DNA from: Fidelibacterota bacterium
GTDB lineage: Bacteria > Fidelibacterota > UBA8477 > JABMPR01
Direction: 5' to 3'
Assembly: GCA_018650795.1 (NCBI GenBank)
Contig: JABIFG010000355.1
Location: forward strand, 1 to 63,859
Length of the DNA: 63,859 nucleotides
Shown: one piece after another, positions 1 through 9,338 of the stretch
Layout of the letters: each line of letters opens with the position of its first letter
Numbering within the stretch: the first letter of the stretch is position 1
Made by a program: the position numbers and the translations under genes
The notes under the pieces: model-generated
Told to the model about the DNA's origin: nothing
The model's database searches: none
The model's input: only the letters and a program-made list of their open reading frames with translations

Positions 1-1221
1 ATAGGGGGATCTGCTCTTGGCCCCCAATTCATTTCAGATGCACTGGATCCAATGACCGGTCTAAAAATTCATTTTCTAGATAATACTGATCCTGATGGGA
101 TCGATCGTGTGCTTTCTGGCTTATCAGCGGTTTTATCAGAAACTCTGGTCATCGTCATCTCAAAATCTGGAGCTACTGCAGAAACCCGCAATGGCATGCT
201 GGAAACTCAGAATGTGTTCAAAAACCAGGGTCTCAATTTCGCAAAGCAAGCCGTAGCAGTTACTGGTCAAGGCAGTCAACTCCACAAACTTGCAACAGAA
301 AAGAGCTGGTTATCTATTTTTCCCATGTGGGATTGGGTGGGTGGCCGAACTTCAGTTATGTCAGCAGTTGGACTCCTCCCTGCCGCTCTATTGGACATTG
401 ATATTGAAGCATTCCTGGCAGGTGCTGCGACAATGGATGAAATTACGCGTTCCAGTGACATCTCAAAAAATCCAGCAGCGCTACTGGCCCAGGCCTGGTT
501 TATCATCGGTGAGGGCAAGGGAACCAAGGACATGGTTATATTACCATATAAGGATAGATTACTCCTCTTTAGCAGATATCTGCAGCAACTGATTATGGAA
601 TCTCTGGGAAAACGCCTGGATGCTCAGGGTAATCTCGTACATCAGGGCTTGGCTGTATATGGGAACAAAGGATCAACGGATCAGCATGCCTATGTCCAGC
701 AATTACGGGACGGCTTGAACAACTTTTTTGTCACCTTTATAGAGGTCCTTTCAGACCGTGACGGTGCCTCCATCATGGTTGACGATCAAAACAGTAGCGG
801 TGATTATCTATTTGGGTTTTATAAAGGCACACAGACTGCCCTCAGGGAGAGCGATCGCAGTTCGATCACCATCACGATCCCTGATGTATCAGCTCGCAGC
901 ATTGGGGCCCTCATAGCGCTCTATGAACGTGCAGTAGGTCTCTATGCCACACTCATCAATATAAATGCCTATCATCAACCCGGTGTGGAAGCAGGAAAAA
1001 AAGCTGCCGGAAGAGTACTTGAAATCAAAAACAACATCCTGGAGTTGCTGGGCAATAGCAATGAATATTTATCCATTGAAGACATCAGTGAAAAGCTATC
1101 CCTTTCAGGCCAGGAAATCCTCATCTATCAGATTCTTCGTCACTACGCCGCCAACCATTCACTAATTATCCAGGGTTCAATCGCAGAACCAACCATGCTG
1201 AAAGTCAAGTTGGGGACCTGA
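1..1221 (+). CDS. pgi: Glucose-6-phosphate isomerase, 5' truncated
   Basis: Interconverts glucose 6-phosphate and fructose 6-phosphate in the cytoplasm. The reading frame is open from base 1, so the gene begins outside the window; the ATG at 52 is internal. The first visible residues are a SIS-domain GGSALGPQF loop, followed by the second phosphate-binding stretch [18 protein letters not shown] motif matches the PGI signature region, [12 protein letters not shown] holds the conserved catalytic-site His, and [12 protein letters not shown] holds the C-terminal active-site Lys. About 406 residues are present, consistent with the long bacterial form. In this setting it may feed glucose from the downstream alpha-glucan locus into glycolysis, but that is inference. 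The family call is firm. Confidence 0.95.
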   Translation: MGGSALGPQFISDALDPMTGLKIHFLDNTDPDGIDRVLSGLSAVLSETLVIVISKSGATAETRNGMLETQNVFKNQGLNFAKQAVAVTGQGSQLHKLATEKSWLSIFPMWDWVGGRTSVMSAVGLLPAALLDIDIEAFLAGAATMDEITRSSDISKNPAALLAQAWFIIGEGKGTKDMVILPYKDRLLLFSRYLQQLIMESLGKRLDAQGNLVHQGLAVYGNKGSTDQHAYVQQLRDGLNNFFVTFIEVLSDRDGASIMVDDQNSSGDYLFGFYKGTQTALRESDRSSITITIPDVSARSIGALIALYERAVGLYATLININAYHQPGVEAGKKAAGRVLEIKNNILELLGNSNEYLSIEDISEKLSLSGQEILIYQILRHYAANHSLIIQGSIAEPTMLKVKLGT

Positions 1222-1280
1222 TTCAATACACATTCAGACTATATCAGTTGTTTTCAATAATCTTGACCCTATAATCGCCC

Positions 1281-1721
1281 ATGTCCGGCTGGCTAATCAT
1301 TTCATCCAAACAAAATTTGCATATTACTTCCAAACTTAACTTCTCTCTACAAGGCTTGAAGAAACGCCACCGCAAAAAAGCCCACGAAATTGAGCCTGGA
1401 GATTACTTTTTCTACTACATAACCGGGGAGCAGAAATTAGCAGCTGTGGTTAGAATCGATTCTTTTGTCACCCAGGCCTCAGATAAAATCTGGGTGAATC
1501 TGGGCAAGGATCCTCAGGAATGTTACCCCTGGCGATTTCAAACTTCTCCACACCTGATCCTGGATGAGCAACACTGGATGAATATGTCTGACTTCTCTGA
1601 TAAACTACTCCATTTCAGGAAATGGCCTGCAAAAAATTGGAGGTTGGGACTTCAGGGTCAAATTCATGCTCTGCGTGATGAGGATACCCAGCTTTTACTA
1701 CAGGCATTTTCAAAAGCATAA
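1281..1721 (+). CDS. EVE-domain (UPF0310-like) protein
   Basis: A 146-residue protein that fits a single EVE/PUA-like domain. The N-terminal strand GWLIISS is followed by a basic segment, then IEPGDYFFYYITG and AAVVRIDSF, and then YPWRFQTSPHLIL; this order is that of small EVE proteins. EVE domains are known to bind modified nucleobases in RNA or DNA and often sit next to defence or RNA-modification genes, but no such neighbour is present here. It follows pgi by 59 bases on the same strand and may be cotranscribed. The substrate is unknown. The family assignment rests on motif order only. Confidence 0.6.
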   Translation: MSGWLIISSKQNLHITSKLNFSLQGLKKRHRKKAHEIEPGDYFFYYITGEQKLAAVVRIDSFVTQASDKIWVNLGKDPQECYPWRFQTSPHLILDEQHWMNMSDFSDKLLHFRKWPAKNWRLGLQGQIHALRDEDTQLLLQAFSKA

Positions 1722-1885
1722 TTATTCATTGAACTGGCAAGCTTGACCCCATTCGGATCAATATTTGCATCTAGTCCACAACATATTATTAGATATAATT
1801 CCACTCATTACTGGTGGGTGGGCTTTCGTTTGATAAATGACCAGAGTCAGACTAGATTAGTTCTAAATAATAAAAAGGACCTATC

Positions 1886-2371
1886 ATGACTTTCAATTTA
1901 GAAGCCAAAAAACATACATTAAGATTATTACATCACAACGTCGCCATCGTTTCCTCAGGACAAGGTGTTAATACTGTGGGTGCAACAGTTACATGGTTCA
2001 CTCAGAGTAGCTTTGAACCTCCATATATCGCTATGGCTGTTAAGGCAGATAGCCGATTGTATGCCGCGATTAAGTCAAATAAAAATCTAATCGTCAGTCT
2101 TGTAAGCAAGGATGATAAAAGTCTGGCAGGCGCTTTTTTTAAACCTGGTTCCTGGGATGGTGAGACTTTTGGTGGCTTCCCTGCAAAAGCACATGAATTG
2201 GGAGGTGCTATTCTGGAATCCAGCCCCGCCTGGCTGGCTTGCGAAGTAAGAAATATTGTTGAAGAGGGGGATCATCACGTGATAATCTCCCAGGTAGTTG
2301 ACTCAGGTATTCATAATGAAGAAGAGCAAGCCATGTGTCTCTCTGAGACCGGCTGGCATTACGGAGGATAA
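1886..2371 (+). CDS. Flavin reductase-like FMN-binding protein
   Basis: A 161-residue split-barrel flavin reductase-like protein that probably binds FMN and transfers electrons. Family features are the N-terminal LLHHNVAIVSS strand, the VGATVTWFTQSSFEPPYIAMAVK segment that contacts flavin in relatives, and the central SLVSKDD/FKPGSWDGETFGGFP region. It precedes the membrane Fe-S oxidoreductase by only 5 bases. The Shine-Dalgarno GGAGGA of the next gene lies just before its stop codon, so the two are almost certainly translated from one message. This suggests a two-component redox module in which the flavoprotein exchanges electrons with the membrane partner; the physiological donor is not evident. 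A plain rubredoxin/NAD(P)H:flavin oxidoreductase role is equally possible. Confidence 0.85.
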   Translation: MTFNLEAKKHTLRLLHHNVAIVSSGQGVNTVGATVTWFTQSSFEPPYIAMAVKADSRLYAAIKSNKNLIVSLVSKDDKSLAGAFFKPGSWDGETFGGFPAKAHELGGAILESSPAWLACEVRNIVEEGDHHVIISQVVDSGIHNEEEQAMCLSETGWHYGG

Positions 2372-2376
2372 TTTTC

Positions 2377-4389
2377 ATGCTATCAGGTTGGGAAAAAGCT
2401 GTTTTTATACTTGCCTTATTGGGATCACTGGGAGCTACCCGCACCACATTCGGTAATATGTTCAAGATCATTAATCGTGGCGCATTGCCCATTGACTGGT
2501 CTTTGATTTTCAAACGCTTCCCTGCGGCTATGTTAGCCTTTCTAGGAACACCCCTATTCAAAACCCGACCGTTGGCAACAATCATTCATACTGGTGTTTC
2601 CTGGGGATTCATCCTCTATATGCTGGTAAATTTTATCGATATCATCTATGGACTATTTAGTGGATTCCATTTCCTGCCCGATTCTATCGCCGGCAATGTC
2701 TACCGTCTTTTCGTTGATATTTTTAGCGTAATTGTATTATTCGGCGTCAGTTATTTCCTTTTCAGACGTTTTGTTCAGAAAGATCCTGCACTACATATCA
2801 ATGAATCAGTCATGTTGAATAAAAAGGCCAGGAAGGGCGTTTTTAGTGACTCGGCTCTGGTCGCATTTTTCATTTTCTTCCATGTCGGATTCAGGCTCCT
2901 CGGTGCATCATTTGAACTCGCCCAGGTTGAAGGTGACATCTTTCAACCGGCGGCATCGGCAATCGCTACACTCTGGACTGGTTACAGTCCCGGAACTCTG
3001 ATTTTTAGCGAACATGTCGCCTGGTGGTTGGCTATCGGATTAATCCTGGCCTTCATTCCCTATTTCCCTACCACCAAGCATGCCCACCTGTTCATGGGTC
3101 CGCTTAATCATATGATTACTAATCCCGAGCATACTGCTGCTTCATTTGAGACCATTGATTTTGAAAATGAATCTCTGGAGCAATACGGTGCAGCACTGCT
3201 AGAGCATTTACCTCAGAAGAACATTCTGGATGCCTATGCATGTATCATGTGTAATCGCTGCCAGGATGCCTGTCCGGCTTATATCACAGGGAAACCCCTC
3301 TCGCCCTCAGCCATAGAAGTAAATAAACGCTATTACATACGGGATCATGTTGCAGAGCTTGCCAGGGGCGATGAGACTACAGATCGCCTCTCAGATTGGA
3401 TGCTCTCGGAGGATGCCATCTGGGCTTGCACCAGTTGTGGATACTGTGTTGAAGTTTGCCCCGTAGCCAATGAACCTATGGTTGATATTCTACGTGCCCG
3501 TCAGGACCTGGTGATGATGGAGAGTAAATTTCCCAAAGAGGCGGTTACTACCTTCAAAAATTTGGAAGTCAATGGCAACCCCTGGGGTCAGTCTGCCCAG
3601 GATCGTGAAAAATGGATCGGTGATCTCAATGTTCCCAAAATGCGTGAGAAGGGTAAGGCTGAATACCTCTACTGGGTTGGCTGTGCCGGTGCTTACGATG
3701 CCCGTGGACAAGCAGTCTCACAGGCCATGGTCAAGCTGATGAATCATGCAAATATTGATTATGCTGTTCTGGGAACTGAAGAAACTTGTACTGGTGATTC
3801 AGCCCGTAGACTGGGAAATGAATATTTATTCCAGATGATGGCTCAACAAAACATAGACACATTTGATAACTATGGCGTGACCAAAATAATCACACAGTGC
3901 CCCCATTGCTTAAATACACTTAAAAATGATTACAAAGCCTTAGGGAAAAATTATGAAGTGATTCATCATGCTGAATTTCTGGCTGAGCTCGTGGATCAGG
4001 GAAAAATAAGCCCTGCAAAAGCCAGCAACTCCAACATTGCCTATCATGACTCATGTTATCTAGGTCGTCACAACGATATTTATGATGCTCCACGTGATGT
4101 GATCAAAGCCATTCCTGGTGTGAATCTGGAAGAATTCCCGCGCGCTATGAACGAAGGCCTGTGTTGTGGTGCTGGTGGCGGTCGCATGTGGTTGGAAGAG
4201 ACTCTGGGTGACAAGACCATCAATGTGGAACGTATGGAAGATGTCAAAACCATCAATCCTGATGAAGTTGCCACAGCCTGTCCCTTCTGCGCTACCATGA
4301 TAAACGATGGTATCAAAGCAGAAGAACTGGATGCAAAAACATCAAGTAAGGATATTGCTCAATATCTCCTCGAGTCCCTCGCGGAATAG
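2377..4389 (+). CDS. Membrane-bound Fe-S oxidoreductase, HdrD/NarI-like fusion
   Basis: A 670-residue protein joining a membrane cytochrome-like part to a heterodisulfide-reductase-type part. The first ~240 residues hold about five hydrophobic segments with candidate haem-ligand His residues (for example in HTGVSWGF), as in NarI-type subunits. Two [4Fe-4S] motifs follow: CIMCNRCQDACP (near residue 289) and CTSCGYCVEVCP (near residue 351). The C-terminal third carries two CCG-type repeats, seen as CVGCAG, CPHC, DSCYLGRHN, CCGAGGG and CPFC. Such proteins move electrons between a cytoplasmic donor and the quinone pool. The flavin reductase directly upstream is the likely partner. A strong terminator follows. 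The acceptor and donor are inferred, not shown. Confidence 0.85.
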   Translation: MLSGWEKAVFILALLGSLGATRTTFGNMFKIINRGALPIDWSLIFKRFPAAMLAFLGTPLFKTRPLATIIHTGVSWGFILYMLVNFIDIIYGLFSGFHFLPDSIAGNVYRLFVDIFSVIVLFGVSYFLFRRFVQKDPALHINESVMLNKKARKGVFSDSALVAFFIFFHVGFRLLGASFELAQVEGDIFQPAASAIATLWTGYSPGTLIFSEHVAWWLAIGLILAFIPYFPTTKHAHLFMGPLNHMITNPEHTAASFETIDFENESLEQYGAALLEHLPQKNILDAYACIMCNRCQDACPAYITGKPLSPSAIEVNKRYYIRDHVAELARGDETTDRLSDWMLSEDAIWACTSCGYCVEVCPVANEPMVDILRARQDLVMMESKFPKEAVTTFKNLEVNGNPWGQSAQDREKWIGDLNVPKMREKGKAEYLYWVGCAGAYDARGQAVSQAMVKLMNHANIDYAVLGTEETCTGDSARRLGNEYLFQMMAQQNIDTFDNYGVTKIITQCPHCLNTLKNDYKALGKNYEVIHHAEFLAELVDQGKISPAKASNSNIAYHDSCYLGRHNDIYDAPRDVIKAIPGVNLEEFPRAMNEGLCCGAGGGRMWLEETLGDKTINVERMEDVKTINPDEVATACPFCATMINDGIKAEELDAKTSSKDIAQYLLESLAE

Positions 4390-4411
4390 CCTCAAATCTA
4401 TCCATTCAATT

Positions 4412-4450
4412 AAGGTGCTTTGATCTCGATCAGAGCACCTTTTCCTTTTT
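4412..4450 (+). terminator. Rho-independent terminator after the Fe-S oxidoreductase
   Basis: A 13-base stem (4412-4424 with 4429-4441, one G-T pair) closes a CTCG loop and is followed by a T-rich tract (TTTTCCTTTTT). It lies 22 bases after the stop codon of the Fe-S oxidoreductase. Confidence 0.9.
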
Positions 4451-4498
4451 AGTCTGAAAAAGCATTTTCATTCACTCCTCCATGGTTTAGACTCGTTC

Positions 4499-5542
4499 AT
4501 GATTTCTCATTACCACAACCCACGTTGGGAGGATTGGACCTGGCAGCATGCTCATAGTTGCAAAGATCTGGTAACTCTAGGGAAATGGTTGAAAAATGTA
4601 GGCAGTAACAATCTAATCCCAACTGACCAGTTCAATGAAATTACATCCAACTATCGGATGGGAATCACTCCTTACTATTTCGGATTGATGACTCGCTATG
4701 ACAATACAGATCCAATTTATCGACAGATTGTTCCCTCGCCGGAAGAGCTAAACGTTTTACCAGAGGAACTCGTTGATCCCATTGGTGATGAGAACCCCGC
4801 TCGCGGATCGCGGCCGTTGAAAGCCCTGATCCACCGCTATAGCAATCGAGTCTTGCTCATACCAACGGCCCAGTGCGCCGTTTATTGTAGATTCTGTTTC
4901 AGAAAACGACTTGTTGGAGATACGGCGCACAACGCCCGTGAGGAAGATCTTCAAGCTGCCTATGCATATATCAGATCCCACCCGGAAATCGAGGAAGTCA
5001 TCCTCACGGGCGGCGATCCGCTCACTCTGGGGGACCAGGCACTCCACACTATACTTGAAAAACTAGAGAGTATCGACCATCTCCGTGTTATCAGAATTCA
5101 TACCCGTCTTCCCGTGGTCAATCCCTTCAGGCTCACCACCGAATTGGGTCGGATAATTAGCTCTCTGCAAAAACCGGTCTGGGTTTCAGCCCATTTTAAC
5201 CACCCCCAGGAGATTACACCAATCACTCGCAAGCAAATCTCCAAATGGGTTTCAATGGGTATTCCGTTTTTAAATCAGAGTGTATTGCTCAGGGGTGTCA
5301 ATGATTCCAGTACAGTTTTGAAAGAATTATTTCTGTCTCTGATTGAAATTAAAGTGAAACCCTACTACCTTCACCAGGCCGATATGGTCCAGGGCACCAG
5401 TCATCTCCGTGTATCCCCAAAACGCGGACTCCAGATACTCAAAGAAATTCAAGGTGATTTACCTGGTTACGCCATACCTCATTATGTTCAGGATCGATCA
5501 GATGGGTCTGGTAAAATTCCACTGCAGAATAAATGGACCTGA
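4499..5542 (+). CDS. KamA-family radical SAM aminomutase-like protein
   Basis: A 347-residue radical SAM enzyme of the lysine 2,3-aminomutase family. The cluster motif is C126-x3-C130-x2-C133 within CAVYCRFCFRKR. A GGDPLTL SAM-binding loop follows, and a near-C-terminal DGSGKIPL holds K339 at the position of the PLP-binding Lys of aminomutases. The segment YYLHQADMVQGTSHLRV is intermediate between EpmB (EF-P beta-lysylation) and free-lysine aminomutases. The length matches EpmB (about 340) more than classical KamA (about 416). Neither EF-P nor EpmA is in the window, so the substrate is unassigned. No clear Shine-Dalgarno lies before the ATG. It stands alone after a terminator. Confidence 0.85.
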   Translation: MISHYHNPRWEDWTWQHAHSCKDLVTLGKWLKNVGSNNLIPTDQFNEITSNYRMGITPYYFGLMTRYDNTDPIYRQIVPSPEELNVLPEELVDPIGDENPARGSRPLKALIHRYSNRVLLIPTAQCAVYCRFCFRKRLVGDTAHNAREEDLQAAYAYIRSHPEIEEVILTGGDPLTLGDQALHTILEKLESIDHLRVIRIHTRLPVVNPFRLTTELGRIISSLQKPVWVSAHFNHPQEITPITRKQISKWVSMGIPFLNQSVLLRGVNDSSTVLKELFLSLIEIKVKPYYLHQADMVQGTSHLRVSPKRGLQILKEIQGDLPGYAIPHYVQDRSDGSGKIPLQNKWT

Positions 5543-5675
5543 TCGAATCTATCCAAGTTTAAGCCCGCTAGATATCCACATTGCTTAACTGTTAGATCAA
5601 TCACATCAACTTATAATGCGCTTGATTCTGACTGGGTAATCTTAAATTACCCGATATTAACTATTGGAGGAATTT

Positions 5676-6668
5676 ATGATTAACCGTTACCTGTCTCTAC
5701 TTTTAGCCATCAGCCTGGGTCTTTTTATGTGGTCATGCAGCGATCCTGAGGAAGATGATATCGATGCACCAGCAACACCATCAAACTTTAACTATTCTGG
5801 AGCGCTCTCAGGTGACGGCGGAGTCTATTTACTCTGGGATGAAAACACCGAATCAGATTTTGCAGGTTATGTGATCTATCGCAGTTACGGTACCGTTGAC
5901 TTTACATTAATCGTTACAGTCCAGGAAAATTTTTACATGGATAGCGGGCTAGACTATGATACAGAATATTCTTACAAAATTGCAGCAATTGATAATGAGG
6001 GTAACGAGAGTGGCTTCACTAATACTGTGAATGTTACACCAATCAACTTGAACCCTCCTGCTACACCTCAGAATTTGTCCATCAAAGCACACAATCTACC
6101 TACCGAATTCCAGGTCAATGTTGAACTCACCTGGGATCACAATACAGAAGCTGACTTTTCACATTACAAATTGTTTCGCTCTGATGTGAGTGATCTATTC
6201 GCCGCCAACGCTGCCTCATTCCTCGACTCAATCACAGATAATTTTTACGTAGATGAAGATGTCACTCCTGGAACTACCTATCACTACAAGCTTATCGCAT
6301 ATGATCAGGGTGGTACTTTGGAAGCCCCGGCGGCCGGACCTGTGTCAGACATTCCTCTGGAAGTACCTACATTGGTATCCCCTATTGATGGTAATTCGAT
6401 TGACACAACAACACCTACTTTTCATTGGGTTAATGTAGATGGTGCAGTCAAATACAAAATCATTGTGCGCACATCTTCAGTTACTGGTGATATTTGGGAA
6501 TCAACTATGGATGCAACGACAGACGCTGAGATGACCATTACATACCCATCAAATGCTACCGTTCCTTTAGGTGCCACAACACTCTATTATTGGTTTGTCT
6601 CTGGATACTCAAAGGATACTGAGGATATTAACGTATTCACTCCAGTCACCGGATTCAGAACACCCTAG
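5676..6668 (+). CDS. Lipoprotein with fibronectin type III repeats
   Basis: A predicted surface or periplasmic lipoprotein of about 330 residues. I start it at ATG 5676, because GGAGG (5666-5670) sits five bases upstream; the in-frame TTG at 5664 overlaps that site. The N-terminus is MINRYLSLLLAISLGLFMWSC, a signal peptide with a lipobox-like Cys. Two FN3-type repeats follow, each with LxWDxNTExDFxxYxxxRS and a terminal TxYxYKxxAxD. A third Ig-like segment begins at PTLVSPIDGNSIDTTTPTFHW. FN3 repeats usually act as spacers or binding modules; no catalytic domain is seen. It is monocistronic, with a terminator directly after the stop. Confidence 0.85.
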   Translation: MINRYLSLLLAISLGLFMWSCSDPEEDDIDAPATPSNFNYSGALSGDGGVYLLWDENTESDFAGYVIYRSYGTVDFTLIVTVQENFYMDSGLDYDTEYSYKIAAIDNEGNESGFTNTVNVTPINLNPPATPQNLSIKAHNLPTEFQVNVELTWDHNTEADFSHYKLFRSDVSDLFAANAASFLDSITDNFYVDEDVTPGTTYHYKLIAYDQGGTLEAPAAGPVSDIPLEVPTLVSPIDGNSIDTTTPTFHWVNVDGAVKYKIIVRTSSVTGDIWESTMDATTDAEMTITYPSNATVPLGATTLYYWFVSGYSKDTEDINVFTPVTGFRTP

Positions 6669-6693
6669 TTTGATAAATTAAATTGTAGTTAAT

Positions 6694-6718
6694 AAAAAAG
6701 CCCCAATGGGGCTTTTTT
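6694..6718. terminator. Bidirectional terminator between FN3 lipoprotein and argF
   Basis: A perfect stem AAAAAAGCCCC / GGGGCTTTTTT around a three-base AAT loop. It has A and T tracts on both sides, so it can serve both the (+) lipoprotein gene and the convergent (-) argF. Confidence 0.9.
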
Positions 6719-6754
6719 ATTTTTAAAATTAAGCATTTCTTTATTGAACAGAGA

Positions 6755-7690
6755 CTAGATCTGAATATCTGCACCACCAGATTTAGCCAACATTACCATA
6801 ACAGCCTTTTGCGCATGCATACGATTTTCAGCTTCATCAAAAATGACTGAATTCGGTCCATCCAGAATCTCTTCAGTGATTTCTTCACCATAGTGAGCTG
6901 GCAGACAATGCATGACCAATGCATCAGACTTAGCGTGGCTCAACAGTTCAGCATTAATCTGGAAACCGTCAAAATCATCAAGACGTTTTTGACGCTCTGC
7001 TTCCTGACCCATGGAGGTCCACACATCAGTATATAAAACATCAGCATCCCGAGCAGCTTCGATGGGATCGCGAACAACTTCAATTTTGCTGATACCAGCC
7101 GCCTGTGCTTTGGCGAGAGTCTCTGGATCAGGATCATATCCTTCAGGGGCAGCCAAAACGAAATGATAAGGTACCACACATGCAAAATTGAGAAATGAAT
7201 TACAGACATTATTACCATCACCAATAAAAACAACCTTCTGGCCCTCAACCGTTCCGTGATGCTCATGAATGGTCAACATATCTGCCATGATCTGGCAGGG
7301 ATGATTGTAATCCGTCAAGCCATTGATCACAGGGACCGTTGCATATTTTGCCATCTCAAGCATATGCTCGTGTTTGAACAAGCGTGCCATAATCCAATTA
7401 TTATAGCGAGAGATGACACGAGAAATATCTTTGACTGACTCTCGTTTTCCAATGCTGATATCATTGGGTCCCAGATACAAGGCATGACCGCCAAATTGGA
7501 CCATACCGGTTTCAAAGCTTACTCGTGTCCGTAAAGATGGCTTCGCAAAAACCATGGACATTGTCTGATTGGCGAAATAATGATGATCTTTCTCCGCCTT
7601 TACATCTGCTTTTAACTGTTTTGCAATGCGGAAAGTCTCATAGATCTCTTCCTTGCTAAAATCTGTTACTGCTAAAAAATCTCGCTTCAT
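6755..7690 (-). CDS. argF: Ornithine carbamoyltransferase
   Basis: Catalyses ornithine plus carbamoyl phosphate to citrulline in arginine synthesis. The 311-residue length is normal. The carbamoyl-phosphate loop reads SLRTR (residues 52-56) in place of the textbook STRTR, a variant known in OTCases. HPCQ lies at 130-133, an ornithine-loop DVWTSMGQE near residue 223, and HCLPAHYGEE in the C-terminal third. The SMG motif favours ornithine over N-acetyl- or N-succinyl-ornithine transcarbamylases. AGGAGG five bases before the ATG fixes the start. No other arginine gene is adjacent. A hairpin-forming region lies upstream at 7861-7886, and a shared terminator follows the gene. Confidence 0.92.
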   Translation of the reverse strand: MKRDFLAVTDFSKEEIYETFRIAKQLKADVKAEKDHHYFANQTMSMVFAKPSLRTRVSFETGMVQFGGHALYLGPNDISIGKRESVKDISRVISRYNNWIMARLFKHEHMLEMAKYATVPVINGLTDYNHPCQIMADMLTIHEHHGTVEGQKVVFIGDGNNVCNSFLNFACVVPYHFVLAAPEGYDPDPETLAKAQAAGISKIEVVRDPIEAARDADVLYTDVWTSMGQEAERQKRLDDFDGFQINAELLSHAKSDALVMHCLPAHYGEEITEEILDGPNSVIFDEAENRMHAQKAVMVMLAKSGGADIQI

Positions 7691-7773
7691 TCGGCCTCCT
7701 TTGCATTAAACAGTGGATCCCCACAAGTATCCATCTGCTTCTGTTTTCCAATCCATAATTCCAACTATTTTCT

Positions 7774-7820
7774 TGGCTACGCTCTTTCCACGCTTTGGTA
7801 GACTTCAGGCTACGCCGCGG
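7774..7820 (-). repeat. Copy A of a dispersed intergenic element (CGGCGTAGC type)
   Basis: Read on the minus strand, this stretch starts GCGGCGTAGCCTGAAG and continues to AAAGCG, then repeats GCGTAGCC. Two intergenic sites at about 14042 and 14269 share the core CGGCGWAGC, TGAA and AAGCG in the same order. It lies in the 289-base gap between hslU and argF. I see no open frame here. Confidence 0.35.
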
Positions 7821-7860
7821 TTATCCGCATAACTGATGCGTGTCATCCTATCCACTCTCA

Positions 7861-7886
7861 ACTCTATATGATCGCTAATATAGAGT
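7861..7886 (-). repeat. Perfect 9-bp inverted repeat upstream of argF
   Basis: ACTCTATAT (7861-7869) and ATATAGAGT (7878-7886) flank an 8-base loop. The half-site with three more bases recurs at about 7954 as ATATAGAGTCT. It is in the argF leader or promoter region and could be an operator, but no regulator gene is nearby. Confidence 0.3.
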
Positions 7887-7903
7887 CTACGATAATGGCG
7901 GAT

Positions 7904-7930
7904 AAAAAAAACTCCGTCTATAGACGGAGT
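7904..7930 (-). terminator. Terminator of the hslVU operon
   Basis: A perfect 10+10 palindrome ACTCCGTCTA/TAGACGGAGT (7911-7930). On the minus strand it is followed by seven T residues. It lies 50 bases downstream of the hslU stop. Confidence 0.9.
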
Positions 7931-7979
7931 CCTTAGGGTTTGTATTTTGATTTGATATAGAGTCTTCAATTATCTTTCT

Positions 7980-9323
7980 CTAGAGAATGTACTTACTCAG
8001 GTCCTGATCTGCCATGGTATCCTTGAATGTCTTGGTAACCATAGATTTGGTAACTCTTATGCTTTTAGTTTTCTCATCAGGCAAATCAAAAAGCGTCTCT
8101 TCAAGTAGTTTACTCATGATGGTATGCAGGCGTCTTGCGCCAATATTTTCCACACTTTCATTAACTTCAAAGGCGACCCTGGCAATCTCCTCGATGGCAT
8201 CTTTGTTAAAAGAAATTTTGACATCTTCGGCGCCCACCAAGGCAGTATACTGTTTCAGTAAAGCTGATTTGGGCTGGGTGAGAATTTGGATAAAATCATC
8301 TTCTGTCAGATTCTCAAGCTCCACTCGGATAGGAAACCTTCCCTGCAGTTCAGGGATAAGATCAGAAGGTTTGGACATGTGGAATGCACCTGCTGCAATA
8401 AACAGAACATGATCTGTCGTCAGGGTTCCATATTTGGTCTTTACAGTGCTACCCTCAATAATAGGCAGGATATCTCTCTGTACACCTTCTCGTGATACGT
8501 CAGGCCCACTACCACCTCTTTCAACCGCAATTTTATCGATCTCATCAACAAAAACGATACCGTCCTGCTCAGCCCTGCGAATGGCTTCATGCTGGACTTT
8601 TTCTTCATCAATGAGTTTATCCGATTCTTCAGCTGTGATTAGAACTCTTGCTTCAGTAACACTCAGGCGACGCATCTTGTTCTTCTTGGGCATAGCATTG
8701 CCAAGCATATCTTGAATATTCATACCAAGATCATCCATCCCAAGGGGACTGAAGATTTGCATCATCGCTGTGTTACCATCTTCTTGAACCTTAAACTCCA
8801 CCTGACGATCTTCAAAATCACCTGCCATTAGTTTGGCAAACATTTTTTCCCGTGTTTTTAAGTATCTCTGATAATCATCAGAGTCCTTATCCGGGTTGAT
8901 CAATGGTGGTAAGAGTAAATCCATGATTCGGTCATTGGTCATTTCAATGGCCTTTTCATGGACTGTAATCTCATGTTCCGCTTTGACAATTGCATAGCTG
9001 TTTTCAACCAGGTCCCGAATCATGGAATCCACGTCCCGGCCGACATAGCCAACTTCTGTGAACTTGGAGGCCTCCACTTTTACAAAGGGAGCTTGTACCA
9101 GATTTGAGAGCCTGCGAGCAATCTCAGTTTTACCAACCCCAGTAGAACCAATCATGATGATGTTATTGGGGAGAATCTCATCTCGAATATCTGAGGTAAC
9201 CTGTTGACGTCTCCAACGATTACGCAGGGCAATGGCCACAGATTTCTTCGCGCTATCCTGACCAATTATATATTTATCCAGTTCGTGGACTATTTGTTTG
9301 GGTGTAAGTGAAAATTTACTCAT
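7980..9323 (-). CDS. hslU: ATP-dependent protease ATPase subunit HslU
   Basis: The AAA+ unfoldase of the HslUV (ClpYQ) protease, which feeds cytoplasmic substrates into HslV. At 447 residues it has the usual length. Walker A GSTGVGKT lies at residues 59-66, and the pore-loop GYVG at 92-95. Walker B is in GIVFVDEIDKI near residue 255, and an arginine-finger/sensor-2 region in NIGARRLHTIM. The inserted I domain (about residues 110-245) is present. It follows hslV by 15 bases and ends before a strong terminator, so the pair forms one operon. No deviation from the family is seen. Confidence 0.97.
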   Translation of the reverse strand: MSKFSLTPKQIVHELDKYIIGQDSAKKSVAIALRNRWRRQQVTSDIRDEILPNNIIMIGSTGVGKTEIARRLSNLVQAPFVKVEASKFTEVGYVGRDVDSMIRDLVENSYAIVKAEHEITVHEKAIEMTNDRIMDLLLPPLINPDKDSDDYQRYLKTREKMFAKLMAGDFEDRQVEFKVQEDGNTAMMQIFSPLGMDDLGMNIQDMLGNAMPKKNKMRRLSVTEARVLITAEESDKLIDEEKVQHEAIRRAEQDGIVFVDEIDKIAVERGGSGPDVSREGVQRDILPIIEGSTVKTKYGTLTTDHVLFIAAGAFHMSKPSDLIPELQGRFPIRVELENLTEDDFIQILTQPKSALLKQYTALVGAEDVKISFNKDAIEEIARVAFEVNESVENIGARRLHTIMSKLLEETLFDLPDEKTKSIRVTKSMVTKTFKDTMADQDLSKYIL

Positions 9324-9338
9324 GTATACAGTATTCTC

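Noticed and set aside
5664..5675. TTG start for the FN3 lipoprotein
   Set aside because: It overlaps the GGAGG ribosome site that clearly serves the ATG at 5676.
8014..8715. Open frames on the plus strand opposite hslU
   Set aside because: They are shadows of the conserved hslU reading frame with low-complexity products.
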